Origin: Schistocerca nitens
Lineage: Eukaryota > Arthropoda > Insecta > Orthoptera > Acrididae
NCBI RefSeq assembly: GCF_023898315.1
Contig: NC_064618.1
Location: forward strand, 183,697,548 to 183,761,547
Direction: 5' to 3'
Length of the DNA stretch: 64,000 nucleotides
The number at the start of each line of letters is the position of its first letter. The stretch's first letter is position 1. Under the pieces are notes generated by a model. The model had not been told where the DNA came from, did not search any database, and saw only the letters and a list, made by a program, of their open reading frames with translations. Shown here piece after piece: positions 11,700 through 22,639 of the stretch. The translations under genes were made by a program, and so were the position numbers.

Positions 11700-13970
11700 C
11701 ATCGGTCCACTACTTTCAGTTCTCATCACCTAACCAAACTCTCTCAGGATCATCTGATTTAATTCGAATACATTCTAATATTCTTGTTTTGTTTTCGTTG
11801 ATGTTCTTCTTATAGCCACTTTTCAAGACATTATTGATTGAGTTTAACTAATCTTCTAAGCCATACCTGTCTCTTAGAGAACGGCAATCTCCCCGGCAAG
11901 TCTTAAGATTTTATTTCTTATCCCGAACAGAAACAGCTTTCCAAATTACTCTTTGGTTTCCTTCACTTGTTTCTCAGTGTACAAATTGAAGAACATTCCT
12001 CCTATTGACATACTTCCTCTTATAACAGCAGTCGGCTTTTCGCACAACCTGTAGACAACCTTTCGGTCCCTGTATTACGTCCCCGCTACAATCACAATTT
12101 GAAGCTTTTGTTCCAGTCAACAATCTTCACAAAACTTTCTCTAAACGCACGATTATTTTAAATGTAAGTTTGCCTTTTTTTTCAGTCTACCTGATAGCGT
12201 GAACTATGCGGACATTAGGGCCTCGAGTGTTCCAACAGTGCTCTGAAACCTAAACTGATCTTACCCGAGATCGCCAACCAACAAATCCGTCAGTTATTCT
12301 GTAAATAATTCGTGTTAGTCTATTGCAACCTTCCTTCTGTAGCTAACTGCACTCAGTATTTTACAACCGTGACTTATAAACTGACGGTTCGATAACATCC
12401 CCCATGTTTGATGTTGGGGTCATCACATTCCTGTATTTGGTGATATTTCGCCATTATCATACATCCCACATATTGCGTGGAAGAGTTGTCGTAGTTTCAT
12501 TCCCCAAAGATCTTAATAATTCAGGCTGAATGTCACCTACCACAAATTCCTGGTTTAGACTTATAGTCTTCTCTAAACTTCTTTTCACAATATCATATCT
12601 CATCTTCATATACTTTGTATTTCCTTTTCATTATATTATACTTTTTTCTATCCTTATTTAAAATTTTGGTATTTCCTTCCTTGTTTAGTTCCAGCTAACT
12701 TTCTGAGCTCACTATTTCCACGCAATTGCTTCTCCGTTCGCCGAAGATTTCTCTGTACTTTTCTTATAGGCGACATAGAACTGTTCTGTACTGGTGCATG
12801 GTTTATTAGCTTTAATTGCTTCTCTTACCATATCAGGTTTGCTATATTGCACCAACTTAATTTTTTCAAATATGTATAATAACTTTTCCCTGCTTCATTT
12901 GTAACATTTTTACATTTTCTACCTTCGTCAGTTCCTGTGATACCTAATAATTTTTACTGGGCCTTGCTTCTTTGTCCAGTTGTCACTCTGCCGTTTTCAC
13001 TGATACATATCTCAAAGCTAACGACCATTCATCTTCTGTTTCACGTATTTCAGTCAGCCGTTGCTTAATACCCCCGTTGTTTCTCATTACAGCTCCTGAT
13101 TCAAATCATCCTTCACGATATTTTAATCAAGTGTTCGCAGTGAACTAACTATATCCTGTGGAGCTTCTCCTTTCAATTTGTTATCGTCCGGTTCTTGTTC
13201 TCCTATTGCTTTATCCTCCTTTCCTTTTCTTTCATGATTTCCTGCCCCATAACAATAAAGTTTGCGTCCCCATTAAGATACTGAATATCGTAATACAATT
13301 ATTCAGTCTCTCGTTATCTGCGATGCTACTGTGTATGTATACGTGTACTACTGCGGTGAGTCAAGGCTTGACTACCTTGGCTACGATAATCCTTTCAGCC
13401 TGCTGTTCGTGGCGCTGATAACATCGATGTCGAGCGCTCTAAACCCGACAAATAACAGCAACAACAACAGTTCTTAGTAGTTCATCCATATTCCTAATTT
13501 TTTGTTCATTAATGCTCTTACATAACTTCTGTTTTCCGCTTATAACTCTTTGTTCACCTACCATAAACACTATTCTTCCTTCCACCACAAGTAATTAATT
13601 TTCACTATCTCTAATTTCAGCCTAACCATTTCTCTGTCTGAGTTGTCTAATTTACCTGCATCATTAGGAGATTTAATGGTCCACGCGTCGAGCAGTACAA
13701 CGTAATATTTGCTTTTCTTGATACTGACAGGAGATCCGAATAAGTAGGCATTTTTGCTCGGATATGTTTTACCAAAGAGGATGGCACCATGGTTAAGCGA
13801 TATAGTAAAGTTGCTTAACTCAACAAATATAACAGCAGTGGTATCCTGTTGCTTTCATCGTGTTGCAGTATCACATAGGATGGTCATGCTGGCTAATGTT
13901 ACAAAGCACACCAGTGAATTATCCATTGTCCTAACGCTGGTCACGATAGCTGTTTCTCTTTAGGAGTTGC
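11700..13970 (-). pseudogene. Heavily decayed, nearly full-length LINE
   Basis: About 2.3 kb on the minus strand keeps the order of a non-LTR retrotransposon, with every frame broken. Near 13720-13645 the endonuclease start reads DAWTIKSPNDAGKLD, comparable to the GAWNVRSLN motif at 1-100. Near 12320-12200 an RT block reads DQFRFQSTVGTLEAL, matching the Q-F-G-F...G-T motif of RT domains. Near 11925-11880 the catalytic box has decayed to ILRLAGEIAVL where FADD is expected. The 13340-13420 and 13740-13935 segments also match, from memory, the leader and endonuclease regions of this LINE type. It is older than the copy at 8577-9450 by extent of decay. Confidence 0.7.
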
Positions 13971-14289
13971 ATGTCCTGTATGTTAAAAACCGGACAGGCG
14001 TAAGTAGGATTCACGCAGTCAGAGTGTCGTACAAACCCAATTATGTGCATAGGTAAATAATAAGTTAGTGCAGCTCAATAGCAAGGTGATAGTCTTCTTA
14101 TTGGATGCTACTTCGGCGACTTGCGTGTCTCTAATCAATCCCAGCTATCCAACCAGGAAATGGGAACCTACAGTTTAACCTTGAATCCGTTGCACGTCTT
14201 GTTACTAGCGACTGAGAAATCCATGATCCGACCAAGATTAATTCGGTTTTCAGTTAGAGGACCAATCCCGACTTTACAGACAGTTCATC

Positions 14290-14700
14290 TATAGGTTCTG
14301 ATAAGTAAGTTTGCGGATATCAAAATATGTGACACATATGCCGTAGTTTTTAATTGCACTGATTTGTAGCTGAAATATTTTACACCGCCAAAGGGCAGTA
14401 CGGCCTAGTATTTGACAAATATTTACTTGATACCCAAACCGCTCCTGAGAAAAAAGGGTACTTACAGATGGCTGTATTTTTCGATTGCATTAACTTAGAA
14501 GTTTAATTTTTTTAAACCACCAGGCGGTGGAGACCTTAGTATGTGACATCAGTTTTAACTTTATAATTCCACCAGATCCTGAGAAAAACAGGTCTTAATA
14601 GTCTGACAGAGAGGCAGAAAGACAGATGGACAATAAAGTAATCATACAATAGTTCAGTTTTTACTGAGAAACGTACAGAACCGTAAAAATGCAAGTAAAT
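14290..14700 (+). repeat. Decayed dispersed repeat with internal duplication
   Basis: Two related units of about 130 bases occur in tandem. Both contain a TATGTGACA motif followed by an A/T-rich block and then CCTGAGAAAAA(A/C)(A)GG. The 3' part, CTGACAGAGAGGCAGAAAGACAGATGGACAATAAAGTAATC, resembles the GACAGACAGACGGACAACAAAGTGATC motif I remember as common in arthropod genomes (recollection). Function and class are unknown. A MITE-like or SINE-like origin is possible. Confidence 0.45.
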
Positions 14701-15027
14701 TTAACAGTCTGCAGTGAATCCGTTGATCTATACGAGAAAATCCGGATGAAGTTGCATATTGGCAATACAATAAACTGACAAAATGAAAGCACCACCAAGA
14801 AGAAGTTGTGAGACATAAACGAAAGTTGGCAGCAGTCATTCTACATCTGAAACATGATCTGTATGAAAATTTCGTGAGATTCGCGTAAGAGTGGCACTAG
14901 TAGCGCCAATATGAGGATGCAAATAAGGTATGCTTTAAATGCTTGCTGTAACGGTAGTGAGCGTTGGTTACCTTTGAGATTGGACGTGTTGAGTTCGTGT
15001 CAGACAAGAATGACAAAGACGCGAATA

Positions 15028-16446
15028 CACTCCTGGAAATTGAAATAAGAACACCGCGAATTCATTGTCCCAGGAAGGGGAAACTTTATTGACACATTCC
15101 TGGGGTCAGATACATCACATGATCACACTGACAGAACCACAGGCACATAGACACAGGCAACAGAGCATGCACAATGTCGGCACTAGTACAGTGTATATCC
15201 ACCTTTCGCAGCAATGCAGGCTGCTATTCTCCATGGAGACGATCGTAGAGATGCTGGATGTAGTCCTGTGGAACGGCTTGCCATGCCATTTCCACCTGGC
15301 GCCTCAGTTGGACCAGCGTTCGTGCTGGACGTGCAGACCGCGTGAGACGACGCTTCATCCAGTCCCAAACATGCTCAATGGGGGACAGATCCGGAGATCT
15401 TGCTGGCCAGGGTAGTTGATTTACACCTTCTAGAGCACGTTGGGTGGCACGGGATACATGCGGACGTGCATTGTCCTGTTGGAACAGCAAGTTCCCTTGC
15501 CGGTCTAGGAATGGTAGAACGATGGGTTCGATGACGGTTTGGATGTACCGTGCTATTCAGTGTCCCCTCGACGATCACCAGTGGTTTACGGCCAGTGTAG
15601 GAGATCGCTCCCCACACCATGATGCCGGGTGTTGGCCCTGTGTGCCTCGGTCGTATGCAGTCCTGATTGTGGCGCTCATCTGCACGGCGCCAAACACGCA
15701 TACGACCATCATTGGCACCAAGGCAGAAGCGACTCTCATCGCTGAAGACGACACGTCTCCATTCGTCCCTCCATTCACGCCTGTCGCGACACCACTGGAG
15801 GCGGGCTGCACGATGTTGGGGCGTGAGCGGAAGACGGCCTAACGGTGTGCGGGACCATAGCCCAGCTTCATGGAGACGGTTGCGAATGGTCCTCGCCGAT
15901 ACCCCAGGAGCAACAGTGTCCCTAATTTGCTGGGAATTGGCGGTGCGGTCCCCTACGGCACTGCGTAGGATCCTACGGTCTTGGCGTGCATCCGTGCGTC
16001 GCTGCGGTCCGGTCCCAGGTCGACGGGCACGTGCACCTTCCGCCGACCACTGGCGACAACATCGATGTACTGTGGAGACCTCACGCCCCACGTGTTGAGC
16101 AATTCGGCGGTACGTCCACCCGGCCTCCCGCATGCCCACTATACGCCCTCGCTCAAAGTCCGTCAACTGCACATACGGTTCACGTCCACGCTGTCGCGGC
16201 ATGCTACCAGTGTTAAAGACTGCGATGGAGCTCCGTATGCCACGGCAAACTGGCTGACACTGACGGCGGCGGTGCACAAATGCTGCGCAGCTAGCGCCAT
16301 TCGACGGCCAACACCGCGGTTCCTGGTGTGTCCGCTGTACCGTGCGTGTGATCATTGCTTGTACAGCCCTCTCGCAGTGTCCGGAGCAAGTATGGTGGGT
16401 CTGACACACCGGTGTCAATGTGTTCTTTTTTCCATTTCCAGGAGTG
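15028..16446 (-). mobile_element. Young Tc1-type transposon, 1419 bp with TIRs
   Basis: The ends are CACTCCTGGAAATTGAAATAAGAACAC (left) and, reversed, CACTCCTGGAAATGGAAAAAAGAACAC (right), about 27-bp inverted repeats with three mismatches. TA target duplications are at 15026-15027 and 16447-16448. Its insertion interrupts the first codons of the older Tc1 element around it. A second copy begins at 63670 and, over the 331 bases available, matches this one with three substitutions and no indels by eye. That implies recent mobility. Confidence 0.95.
15183..16202 (-). pseudogene. Tc1-type DDE transposase, two frameshifts
   Basis: Cut-and-paste transposase that would bind the terminal repeats and excise the element. 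The start at 16202 gives MPRQRGREPYVQLTDFERGR. Helix-turn-helix blocks follow (MREAGWTYRRIAQHVGREV, then RTIRNRLHEAGL), then the catalytic core: VVFSDESRFCLG (first Asp), MVWGAISYTGRKPL, FQQDNARPH (second Asp) and SPIEHVWDWM (Glu). All three catalytic residues are present. A one-base shift near 15555 moves the second Asp into another frame, and a second shift near 15225 detaches the C terminus, which ends GGYTLY then stop at 15183. I chose the ATG at 16202 because upstream frame continues into leader and TIR sequence. The spacing between second Asp and Glu is 32 residues, not the usual 34. Confidence 0.92.
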
Positions 16447-17349
16447 TATAAACACCTCACTGAGTTTAAACGAGGTCATGTAGTAGGGATACAAGAATCT
16501 GGATGTTCCTTCTGAGATAATGTGGAAAGACGGCAGGACTATAGCCACTGTACAAAATTGCTGGCAGCGTTGGTCAAGGGAATGTACGGTCGCAAGAAGA
16601 TCGGGCTCCGTATGATCATGTGTCACTACTGAGAGGGAAGCCCATAGTGTTATGCCTATGGCTCTGACACATTGTACTGCATCTGCAGCAGTAATCTGAG
16701 CAGTAGTTGGCGCCACAGACACAGAACGGCTACCTCAACGACAGGTCCGAGCCAGAGGCCCCGTAGCGTTCATTCCACTGACACCAAACCACCGCCATTG
16801 GCAACTTCAGTGATGTCGAGCGAGAGTTCATCGAAGGGCTGTGTGGAGGTCTGTTGTGTTATCTGATGACAGCTGATTCTACCTCGTTGCCAATGACGGT
16901 TGTGTTTGTGTCTCGGTTAGAAGTAGGCCGGTTGAGGGCCATCGCCCAACCTGTCTGGGAGTGAGACAAGCTGGACCTACACCTGGAGTTATGGTCTGGA
17001 GTGCGATTTCGTATGACAGTAGGAGCACTCCATAGGTTATCCCACGTACCCTCACTCCAAATTTGCACATCAATCTGGTGATTCGACCTTTTGCGCTGCT
17101 ACTCATGAACGGAATTTCAGGCGGTGTTTTCCACTGGATAACGCTCACCCACATACCACTGTTGTAACCCAGCACGCTTTACAGAGTATCGACATGTTGC
17201 CTTGACCAGCTCGATCACCATATGTCCCCAATCGAGCACATATAGTGCATCATCGGTTGACTACTCCACCGTCATCCACAACAGCATTAACCCACGCTGT
17301 AGTGAACGACTGAGTAAAACAGGCATTTAACTCCATCCCACAAACTGAC

Positions 17350-17540
17350 AAAACAATGTCTCTAAGCACTATGGGACTTAACATCTGAGGTCACCAGTCC
17401 CCTACAACTTAGAACTACTTAAACCTAACTGTGCTAAGGACATCAAACACATCCATGCCCGAGGCAGGATTCGAACCTGCCACCGTAGCAGCGCGGTACT
17501 GGACTGAAGCGCCTAGAACCGTTCGGCCAAAACGGCCGGT
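17350..17540 (-). mobile_element. SINE family A, inserted in Tc1 relic
   Basis: Reverse-strand copy: the B-box reads on the plus strand as GGATTCGAACCTG and the head as GTTCGGCCAAAACGGCCGG. It is flanked by the 10-bp direct repeat ACAAACTGAC at 17340-17349 and 17541-17550. The duplicated site is Tc1 coding sequence, so this insertion post-dates the host element. Confidence 0.92.
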
Positions 17541-17799
17541 ACAAACTGACATCCGGCACCTGTACAACACAATGCATGGACGTCTATATGCTTACATTGC
17601 ACAGTCTGGTGGCTACACCGGTTATTTATGTCCAGTCATTTCACATTGCAGTGGCCTATCTCGCGCTTACATCGACATGTAATCTTGTGACGTTAATCAC
17701 TTAAGTATGTTAGCTTGATGAATATATACCCTGAAATTTCATTACTCTACGTTAACTACTTTCTGGCCTATAGAGTTCTTTTTGTCATTGTATGATATA

Positions 17800-19073
17800 G
17801 AGGCAAAGTTGGAAAAATGGGCCCCTGCTGGTATTATGGGCCCCCTACATATTTGGAAGTACAGGCCACGAATTGTAGCGGAGAACACATGAACTACTAA
17901 AACTAGTTGCCAAACTTCACTGTACAGTGCGCAGACGTAGTAGCTGTCATGGTTTGTGAGTAGTTGTGCTGTGAATTTTTTGGCTGTCATCAAAAGTTTG
18001 AAAGGTTAGTGTTTACTTGAATAAAACTCAAATTTCTAACATGTTATTAGTAGAACTAAGGTAAGGTACGTATTTGGCTTGCTGTTGGGATACCGTTTTA
18101 CGTTAATTAACGTCGGTTGCGAACCAAACTAACCGTAGGCAAGATCGTTTTTCCCAAGATGGCGAGGGTGGATATATGGGCCCCTTTTGCTGCTGGTATT
18201 ATGGGCCCCGTAAAATCAATCAGATATTGCTACTCTTTATGTTTCAGATGCCTCGAACACATCTTGTACCCCCAAAAAAATCGAAACGATAATCGTGGGC
18301 AAAGCAAATATGGCAAATGCTATAGTAGCTATTAAAGAGAAAAAATGGGGTTGAAAAAAGCGGTAAAGTTTACTCTGTCACTCGTTCTACGCTCCAAAGG
18401 CTTTCCACCGGTTTTACCACAGGGACTTGAGGACGAACTGGTTAAATATCTTCTCATTATGGAATCCAAATTCTACGGCCTTACCAGAAATGCCGTCAGG
18501 CGCATGGCCTACTAGCTTTGCACAAGAAATAAAAAGTTGGTGTTTCTGTCCCTGATGTTGACGACGCTGTATGTCTATTTTGTGACGGGATTTTTTCAAA
18601 GGACACAAAAGGTGAACTTTGGGTCCACTGTATAGCCTGTGAGATGTGGGCTCAAAACGAATGCGCTGGATGCGAAAAAGAAGCTTATGTGTGTGACTAT
18701 TGTAAATAGGCTAGGCGTAGGCTGTGAAAATCATCCCACCAGAGACTAATTAACAATGTTCAGAGTGAATCTTTCTTTCATTATACAGAAAAATTAAATA
18801 AAATTATATTTTTCAAATTTTTGTTTCTTTATATTTCAAACTACCTTGGGGCCCATATTGCCAGCACAAATTCTTGACGCAACAAAATGCAGAGTATCAG
18901 GAAAAAAATAAAATTTTGTTTTAAATATTAAAAAGTTGGACCAAAACATGTCGTAACTACTGCAGGACATACTAGAGAAATGTTTTATGTTAATTTCAGG
19001 TGATTATACTAAAAATAAAAGGTGTCATATAAAAAAAAACCAGAATGGGGGCCCATTTATCCACCTTTACCTC
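17800..19073 (+). mobile_element. Pogo/jerky-type element, internal deletion derivative
   Basis: Bounded by imperfect terminal inverted repeats. The left is GAGGCAAAGTTGGAAAAATGGGCCCC. The right, reversed, is GAGGTAAAGGTGGATAAATGGGCCCC. TA occurs at 17798-17799 and 19074-19075. The palindrome-containing motif ATGGGCCCC recurs subterminally: ATTATGGGCCCC after GCTGGT at 17826-17848 and 18188-18212, and reversed near 18847 and 19048. Such repeats may be transposase-binding sites (inference). The interior encodes only the DNA-binding head and zinc-finger tail of a DDE_1 transposase. Confidence 0.78.
18248..18709 (+). pseudogene. DDE_1 transposase lacking its catalytic domain
   Basis: The ATG at 18248 gives MPRTHLVPPKK. 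Across frame changes come a pipsqueak/CENP-B-like helix-turn-helix region (ANAIVAIKEKKWGLKKAVKF, RSTLQRLST in pieces) and then PQGLEDELVKYLLIMESKFYGLTRNAVRRMAY, a block found before the DDE domain in jerky/Tigger-type proteins. The sequence then jumps directly to a cysteine-rich tail: VCLFCDGIFSKDTKGELWVHC, IACEMWAQNECAGC and VCDYCK, stop at 18707-18709. The roughly 200-residue DDE core is absent. The stop after RRMAY and frameshifts make an intact product unlikely. Only part of one reading frame is open, from 18552 onward. Confidence 0.7.
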
Positions 19074-19084
19074 TACACCTTCTG

Positions 19085-19500
19085 GAAATATCTAAAAATA
19101 TCGAGAAAATTTAAAATACTACGAAATAATTTCAGTTTTTTCCCTTTTCTGTAACATTCATTTTAATAGCTAGTTTATGTTTAGAAACTTATTTCCTGTC
19201 CGTACTAGACACATTTTCGGTTAATCATTGGGGATCAAATACTTTGTCTTATACAAGGGAATTGCAAATGTTTCTCTACATCGACACTTGGTTAATGCAC
19301 ACGGACCAATCTGGCAAATGATTTCAAAGATGAAAAATTTCGGAACGAAAAGCATCTACGTTTTCTTTATCGAAAGAGGTAAATGGCAGTCGTCATTATA
19401 CAGACTATCAGCTGTTGTCAGAAATTTATATACGTTAACCTTCAAATCGTTATTATAGTTATCTGTTTTGTGAACTCCAGTATCATGGAATAAAAACGTT
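19085..19500. other. No recognised gene
   Basis: AT-rich stretch right of the pogo derivative. The 76-codon frame at 19228-19458 carries no motif I know. Confidence 0.4.
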
Positions 19501-19615
19501 AGTCTCAATGTCCCTCCTTCCCCTCCTCCGTCTTTCCCTTCCGCCCTTCCTCTTTCCGAGTCCCTCTCCCGCACACGCGCACTCTATCCCTCGTCACCAC
19601 ACCTCCCTCTATCCC

Positions 19616-19620
19616 CGTGT

Positions 19621-19682
<62 letters not shown>
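19616..19682 (+). repeat. (GT)n microsatellite
   Basis: A run of roughly 30 GT units, ending in GCGCGCGAG. On the minus strand it produces a spurious poly(His-Thr) reading frame. Confidence 0.97.
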
Positions 19683-19685
<3 letters not shown>

Positions 19686-19861
19686 AGTGAGTGTGCGTGG
19701 TGAGTAACATTAACAACTATGCAGTAAACACAACTTAACACTTACGGGCATTTATACTGAACAACCGTGACAGAGAGTAACGAAGGAGGCATGTTAAAAA
19801 TATACGTAGTCTGCAAAGTGACTTTGTCGCTGAGGCAAAGGTCATTGACTGAATGCAAAAG

Positions 19862-19918
19862 ACTTTATTAGTCCAGTATTACGCGTTTCTGCGTTTTCTA
19901 TCATCATACATTCGTGTA
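19862..19918 (-). repeat. Penelope/hammerhead-like terminal module, decayed
   Basis: On the minus strand: ATGATGATAGAAAACGCAGAAACGCGTAATA, then AATAAAG. The order TGATGA - short stem - GAAAC - GTAATA - AATAAA matches terminal sequences of Penelope-like elements that carry hammerhead motifs. The conserved C before TGATGA is A here, so activity is doubtful. Confidence 0.4.
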
Positions 19919-19919
19919 A

Positions 19920-20440
19920 ATAGAAGAAATAACGGAATTATTTATTGAAAAAAAAGGATTACAAAACGAACATAGACAGACAACAAAAGACTTTACAGTC
20001 GTAAGAAGACCCGTACGTTGGAACTGCAAGTAAGCTGTGGCCGTAATAGTTAAATATTATAGAGGTAACAGACATCAGCAGACTGATACACTATATATGA
20101 CCATTATACGAGGATACTAATTTTGAACACCAGATGATGTTGCAAAAGTGGGGGTCGCGATCTACAGATTTACCGCTTTTATTAATAATGACTTACAAAC
20201 ACATTAAACCAAAAGAATATACGCAGTGTACAGTACCGTAGCAGTGGTAACAGGTTACACAAGATAAATGTCACGTAAAGAATTTACGTAGTAAAATACA
20301 CAACGTTTTCATTGTAACTATTGACGAGGGTACATTTGTTCGATGCCAGGCGTTGCACTTTCAAGCGCGACTCTACAAGGTTGTAACTAGCGGTAGATAC
20401 AAATATAAAACATAAAGAAATCACAACAGTCTCATGGTTC
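19920..20440. other. No recognised gene
   Basis: AT-rich sequence between the hammerhead-like module and a Tc1 relic. No structure was noticed. Confidence 0.4.
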
Positions 20441-21110
20441 TCAAGGGTAGATTTGTGTGGATCGTTTATGCCTTCCAGAATGACGACATCTCCCAAAAAA
20501 ATGCCCAGACAATATCACATGCAGGGCGTTTGCTCACACGTTTCACGCCGTTCATGGTGCCAGCCGTCTGTACGACGGAGCATAAAACTCATCTGAAAAG
20601 GCTAGCTGTAATCACTTAGTGGTCACTAATTTCCAGTAGTGGCGTGCCAATTCCAGCCATCGTCGACAATGAGCAGAAGTCAGCATGGGTGCATGAAGTG
20701 GACGCCTACTGGAGAGGCCCATTTGCAGCAACGTTCTCTGAACGGTCGTTGTGGAGACACTGCTGGTAGCCCCTTGGTTCACCTGGGCGATCAGCTGCTC
20801 GAAGATTGCACGTCTCTTCGCCCGTACAGGTCTCCACAGCCGTCGTTCGCACAGTGCACCACAGTTAGCTAGGGGCAATTTTTGGATAACGCAGTTATAC
20901 TTTAACCACTGCGGTACGTGAACAGTTTACATGCTGAGCCGCTTGTAAAATGCTTACGCCCTCGACCAGAAACCCGATGATGGTGCCGTTTTGAATGTCA
21001 GATGAATCACACCGTTTCTGATTTACGACAACGACCGTACTGGCATCCGCATGTCCTCAACACATTTTATATAACCTCCACTGCTAGTGCTGCCATCCGC
21101 CGTATATGTT
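20440..21110 (-). pseudogene. Tc1-type transposase relic, N-terminal half
   Basis: Minus-strand frame 20878-20612 contains LIAQVNQGATSSVSTTTVQR, LLQMGLSSRRPLHAPMLTSA and HCRRWLELARHYW, which fit the second helix-turn-helix and linker of Tc1-like transposases. Below it the first catalytic block is only weakly visible. Sequence at 20880-21110 matches the leader of the copy at 47285-48480, so both belong to one family. The catalytic Asp/Glu blocks beyond the first are missing and the 3' half is deleted. Confidence 0.7.
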
Positions 21111-21114
21111 TACT

Positions 21115-22250
21115 GCACGTTGACGTCGAACATAGACTGTGATCTCTGAAAAGAGTTTAACCAGGGGAAGGATAAAGGCTGTGGTGCGGGAGAGGAACCC
21201 AAGGATAGCACAATATCGTCACCACTCACTTTTAAAAACTTTTAACAGAAAATTTATTTAACATCTGTCTAACCTAATTTGATATAGCAACCTTAACTAC
21301 TTGCATGTATTTATGATAGTGAAATACTAAGCAGAACTTTTTTTTATGTCAATCAACTTGAACAATGTGAGATATATTTAAAATAATGATCTCTTAAAAA
21401 AGGGTGAAAATAGTGATTTCCTAAAAGGAGATAAAATTTTTCTTAAAAACACTGTACCATAAATAGCTCTAACAAATCCCAAGAATAGAATAATGGCTCT
21501 TTTAGTAATATGTTTGCTTTACATATTTAACAATTATTAATGCAATCAGCACGTTGAACTACTGGCAGTTCGTTCCAAAACTTAAGGATAAAGATACTGA
21601 CGACAAGAAAATGACTGATTAAATTTATAACATCGAGAATACCATCACAAATAAAATAGTAAGTAACTTCATTTCATAAACGATTATTTCTCAAGACATA
21701 CAATTGGCTAAGATCATAAAACCAACATTCAATAACTGGCTAGTTAAAAAATTTACAGAGATTAAAACGTGATTAAATGAATTCATGCACTCGCTCACAG
21801 TGTAAGGTAATATTCCTAGCCACACAGTTAAACACATTGGCAAGTGACAAGCAAATTTAGATGTAGATGTAGTGAGGCACTTCAACAGAGCCGTTTATAC
21901 ATTATAGCCTTTACACAACTGTCGTGTACATAACTTAATCCATAATCCAAAGCCAAGGTGCCAAACCGTTCTCCTTTGTCACGGCAATATTACAAATACG
22001 AATAGTGCATTGAGCAGCTCGCTTCCTCCACCAACTGATCGGCTCAGACCATATGGACCTCCATAAACAATTTAAATTGCTTCCCTAGCAACATGGAGAA
22101 AAGTCGACCAATTACAGGACCCGAGGAATAGTGCACTAAAAGAGACTAAGTTTATAACATTACTAAGGATCAATATTGCCTAAAGGGGTGCTTAGCATAT
22201 GAGCACTGACACAAATTAAACTTCGCTATCTGACACGAATGAAACCTGAA
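21115..22250. other. No recognised gene
   Basis: AT-rich sequence leading into the 124-bp array. A short GTAGATGTAGATGTAG-like run near 21858 resembles LINE 3' tails, but no upstream LINE sequence was seen. Confidence 0.4.
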
Positions 22251-22253
22251 TGT

Positions 22254-22630
22254 ACAAAGTTACTGCCAGTCTGCACTAAAAACGTTCAGTGTATGTCATT
22301 ACAGCAAGCATGGCACGGCAAGAAAGCGTTTACAGTTAACAGATTAGCCCGTCTAATTGAGCTGCCCAAACTATACCACAAAGTTACTGCCAGTCTGCAC
22401 TAATTAGCTTGAGTGCCTGTCATTACAAAAAGCACGACACAGCAAGGAAGCATTTACAGCTAACAGTCTAGCTCATGTAATTCAGCTGACCAAGCTGTAC
22501 CACCATGTTACTGCCAGTGTAGATTAACAATTTTCAGTGTATGACTTTACAATAAGCACGACACGGCAAGGGAGCGTTTACAGTTAACAGACTAGCTCAT
22601 GTAATTCAGATGACCAAGCTTTACCACAAA
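22254..22630. repeat. Tandem repeat, three units of 124 bp
   Basis: Units start at 22254, 22378 and 22502, with a fourth unit's first bases at 22626. The starts are marked by ACAAAGTTACTGCCAGTCTGCAC, diverged to ACCATGTTACTGCCAGTGTAGAT in the third. Shared internal landmarks are CATTACA, the GGCACGGCAAG / GACACGGCAAG block, AGCGTTTACAGTTAACAG, and CTAATTCAGCTGACCAAGCT. Spacing is exactly 124 bases. This is satellite-like or a fossil of locally duplicated sequence. No coding frame persists through the units. Confidence 0.92.
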
Positions 22631-22639
22631 GTCTCATGC

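Larger units (their letters stand above)
14870..17768 (+). pseudogene. Old Tc1-type element split by two insertions
   Basis: Host copy of a nested stack. Its leader and first codons (ATGACAAAGACGCGA at 15011-15025) lie left of the young Tc1 at 15028-16446. Right of that insertion the frame resumes with HLTEFKRGHVVGIQESG (helix-turn-helix region). The catalytic domain is in pieces: SDDS with the first Asp kept near 16866, GVRQAGPTPGVMVWSAISYDSRS at 16960-17030, LDNAHPH around 17138 and SPIEHI near 17225. A SINE interrupts the 3' part (17350-17540). The segment after it (17551-17690) continues the C terminus. Many frameshifts are present. The same family is at 60540-61830 (-). Outer ends are approximate and the right terminus looks lost near 17768. 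Confidence 0.8.

Noticed and set aside
15444-16451. Long plus-strand frames (132, 143 and 156 codons)
   Set aside because: They are antisense to the Tc1 transposase. Open frames there reflect its GC-rich codon composition.
15375-16460. A 361-codon minus-strand frame taken whole as one protein
   Set aside because: Its first 86 codons translate the TIR and leader of the Tc1 element, and its last 60 or so are out of register after a frameshift near 15555. The real start is at 16202 and the real C terminus is in other frames.
19505-19741. Histidine-threonine repeat protein
   Set aside because: It is a translation of a (GT)n microsatellite.
22254-22630. CRISPR-like array
   Set aside because: The 124-bp units are contiguous and diverged, with no short identical repeats alternating with unique spacers.
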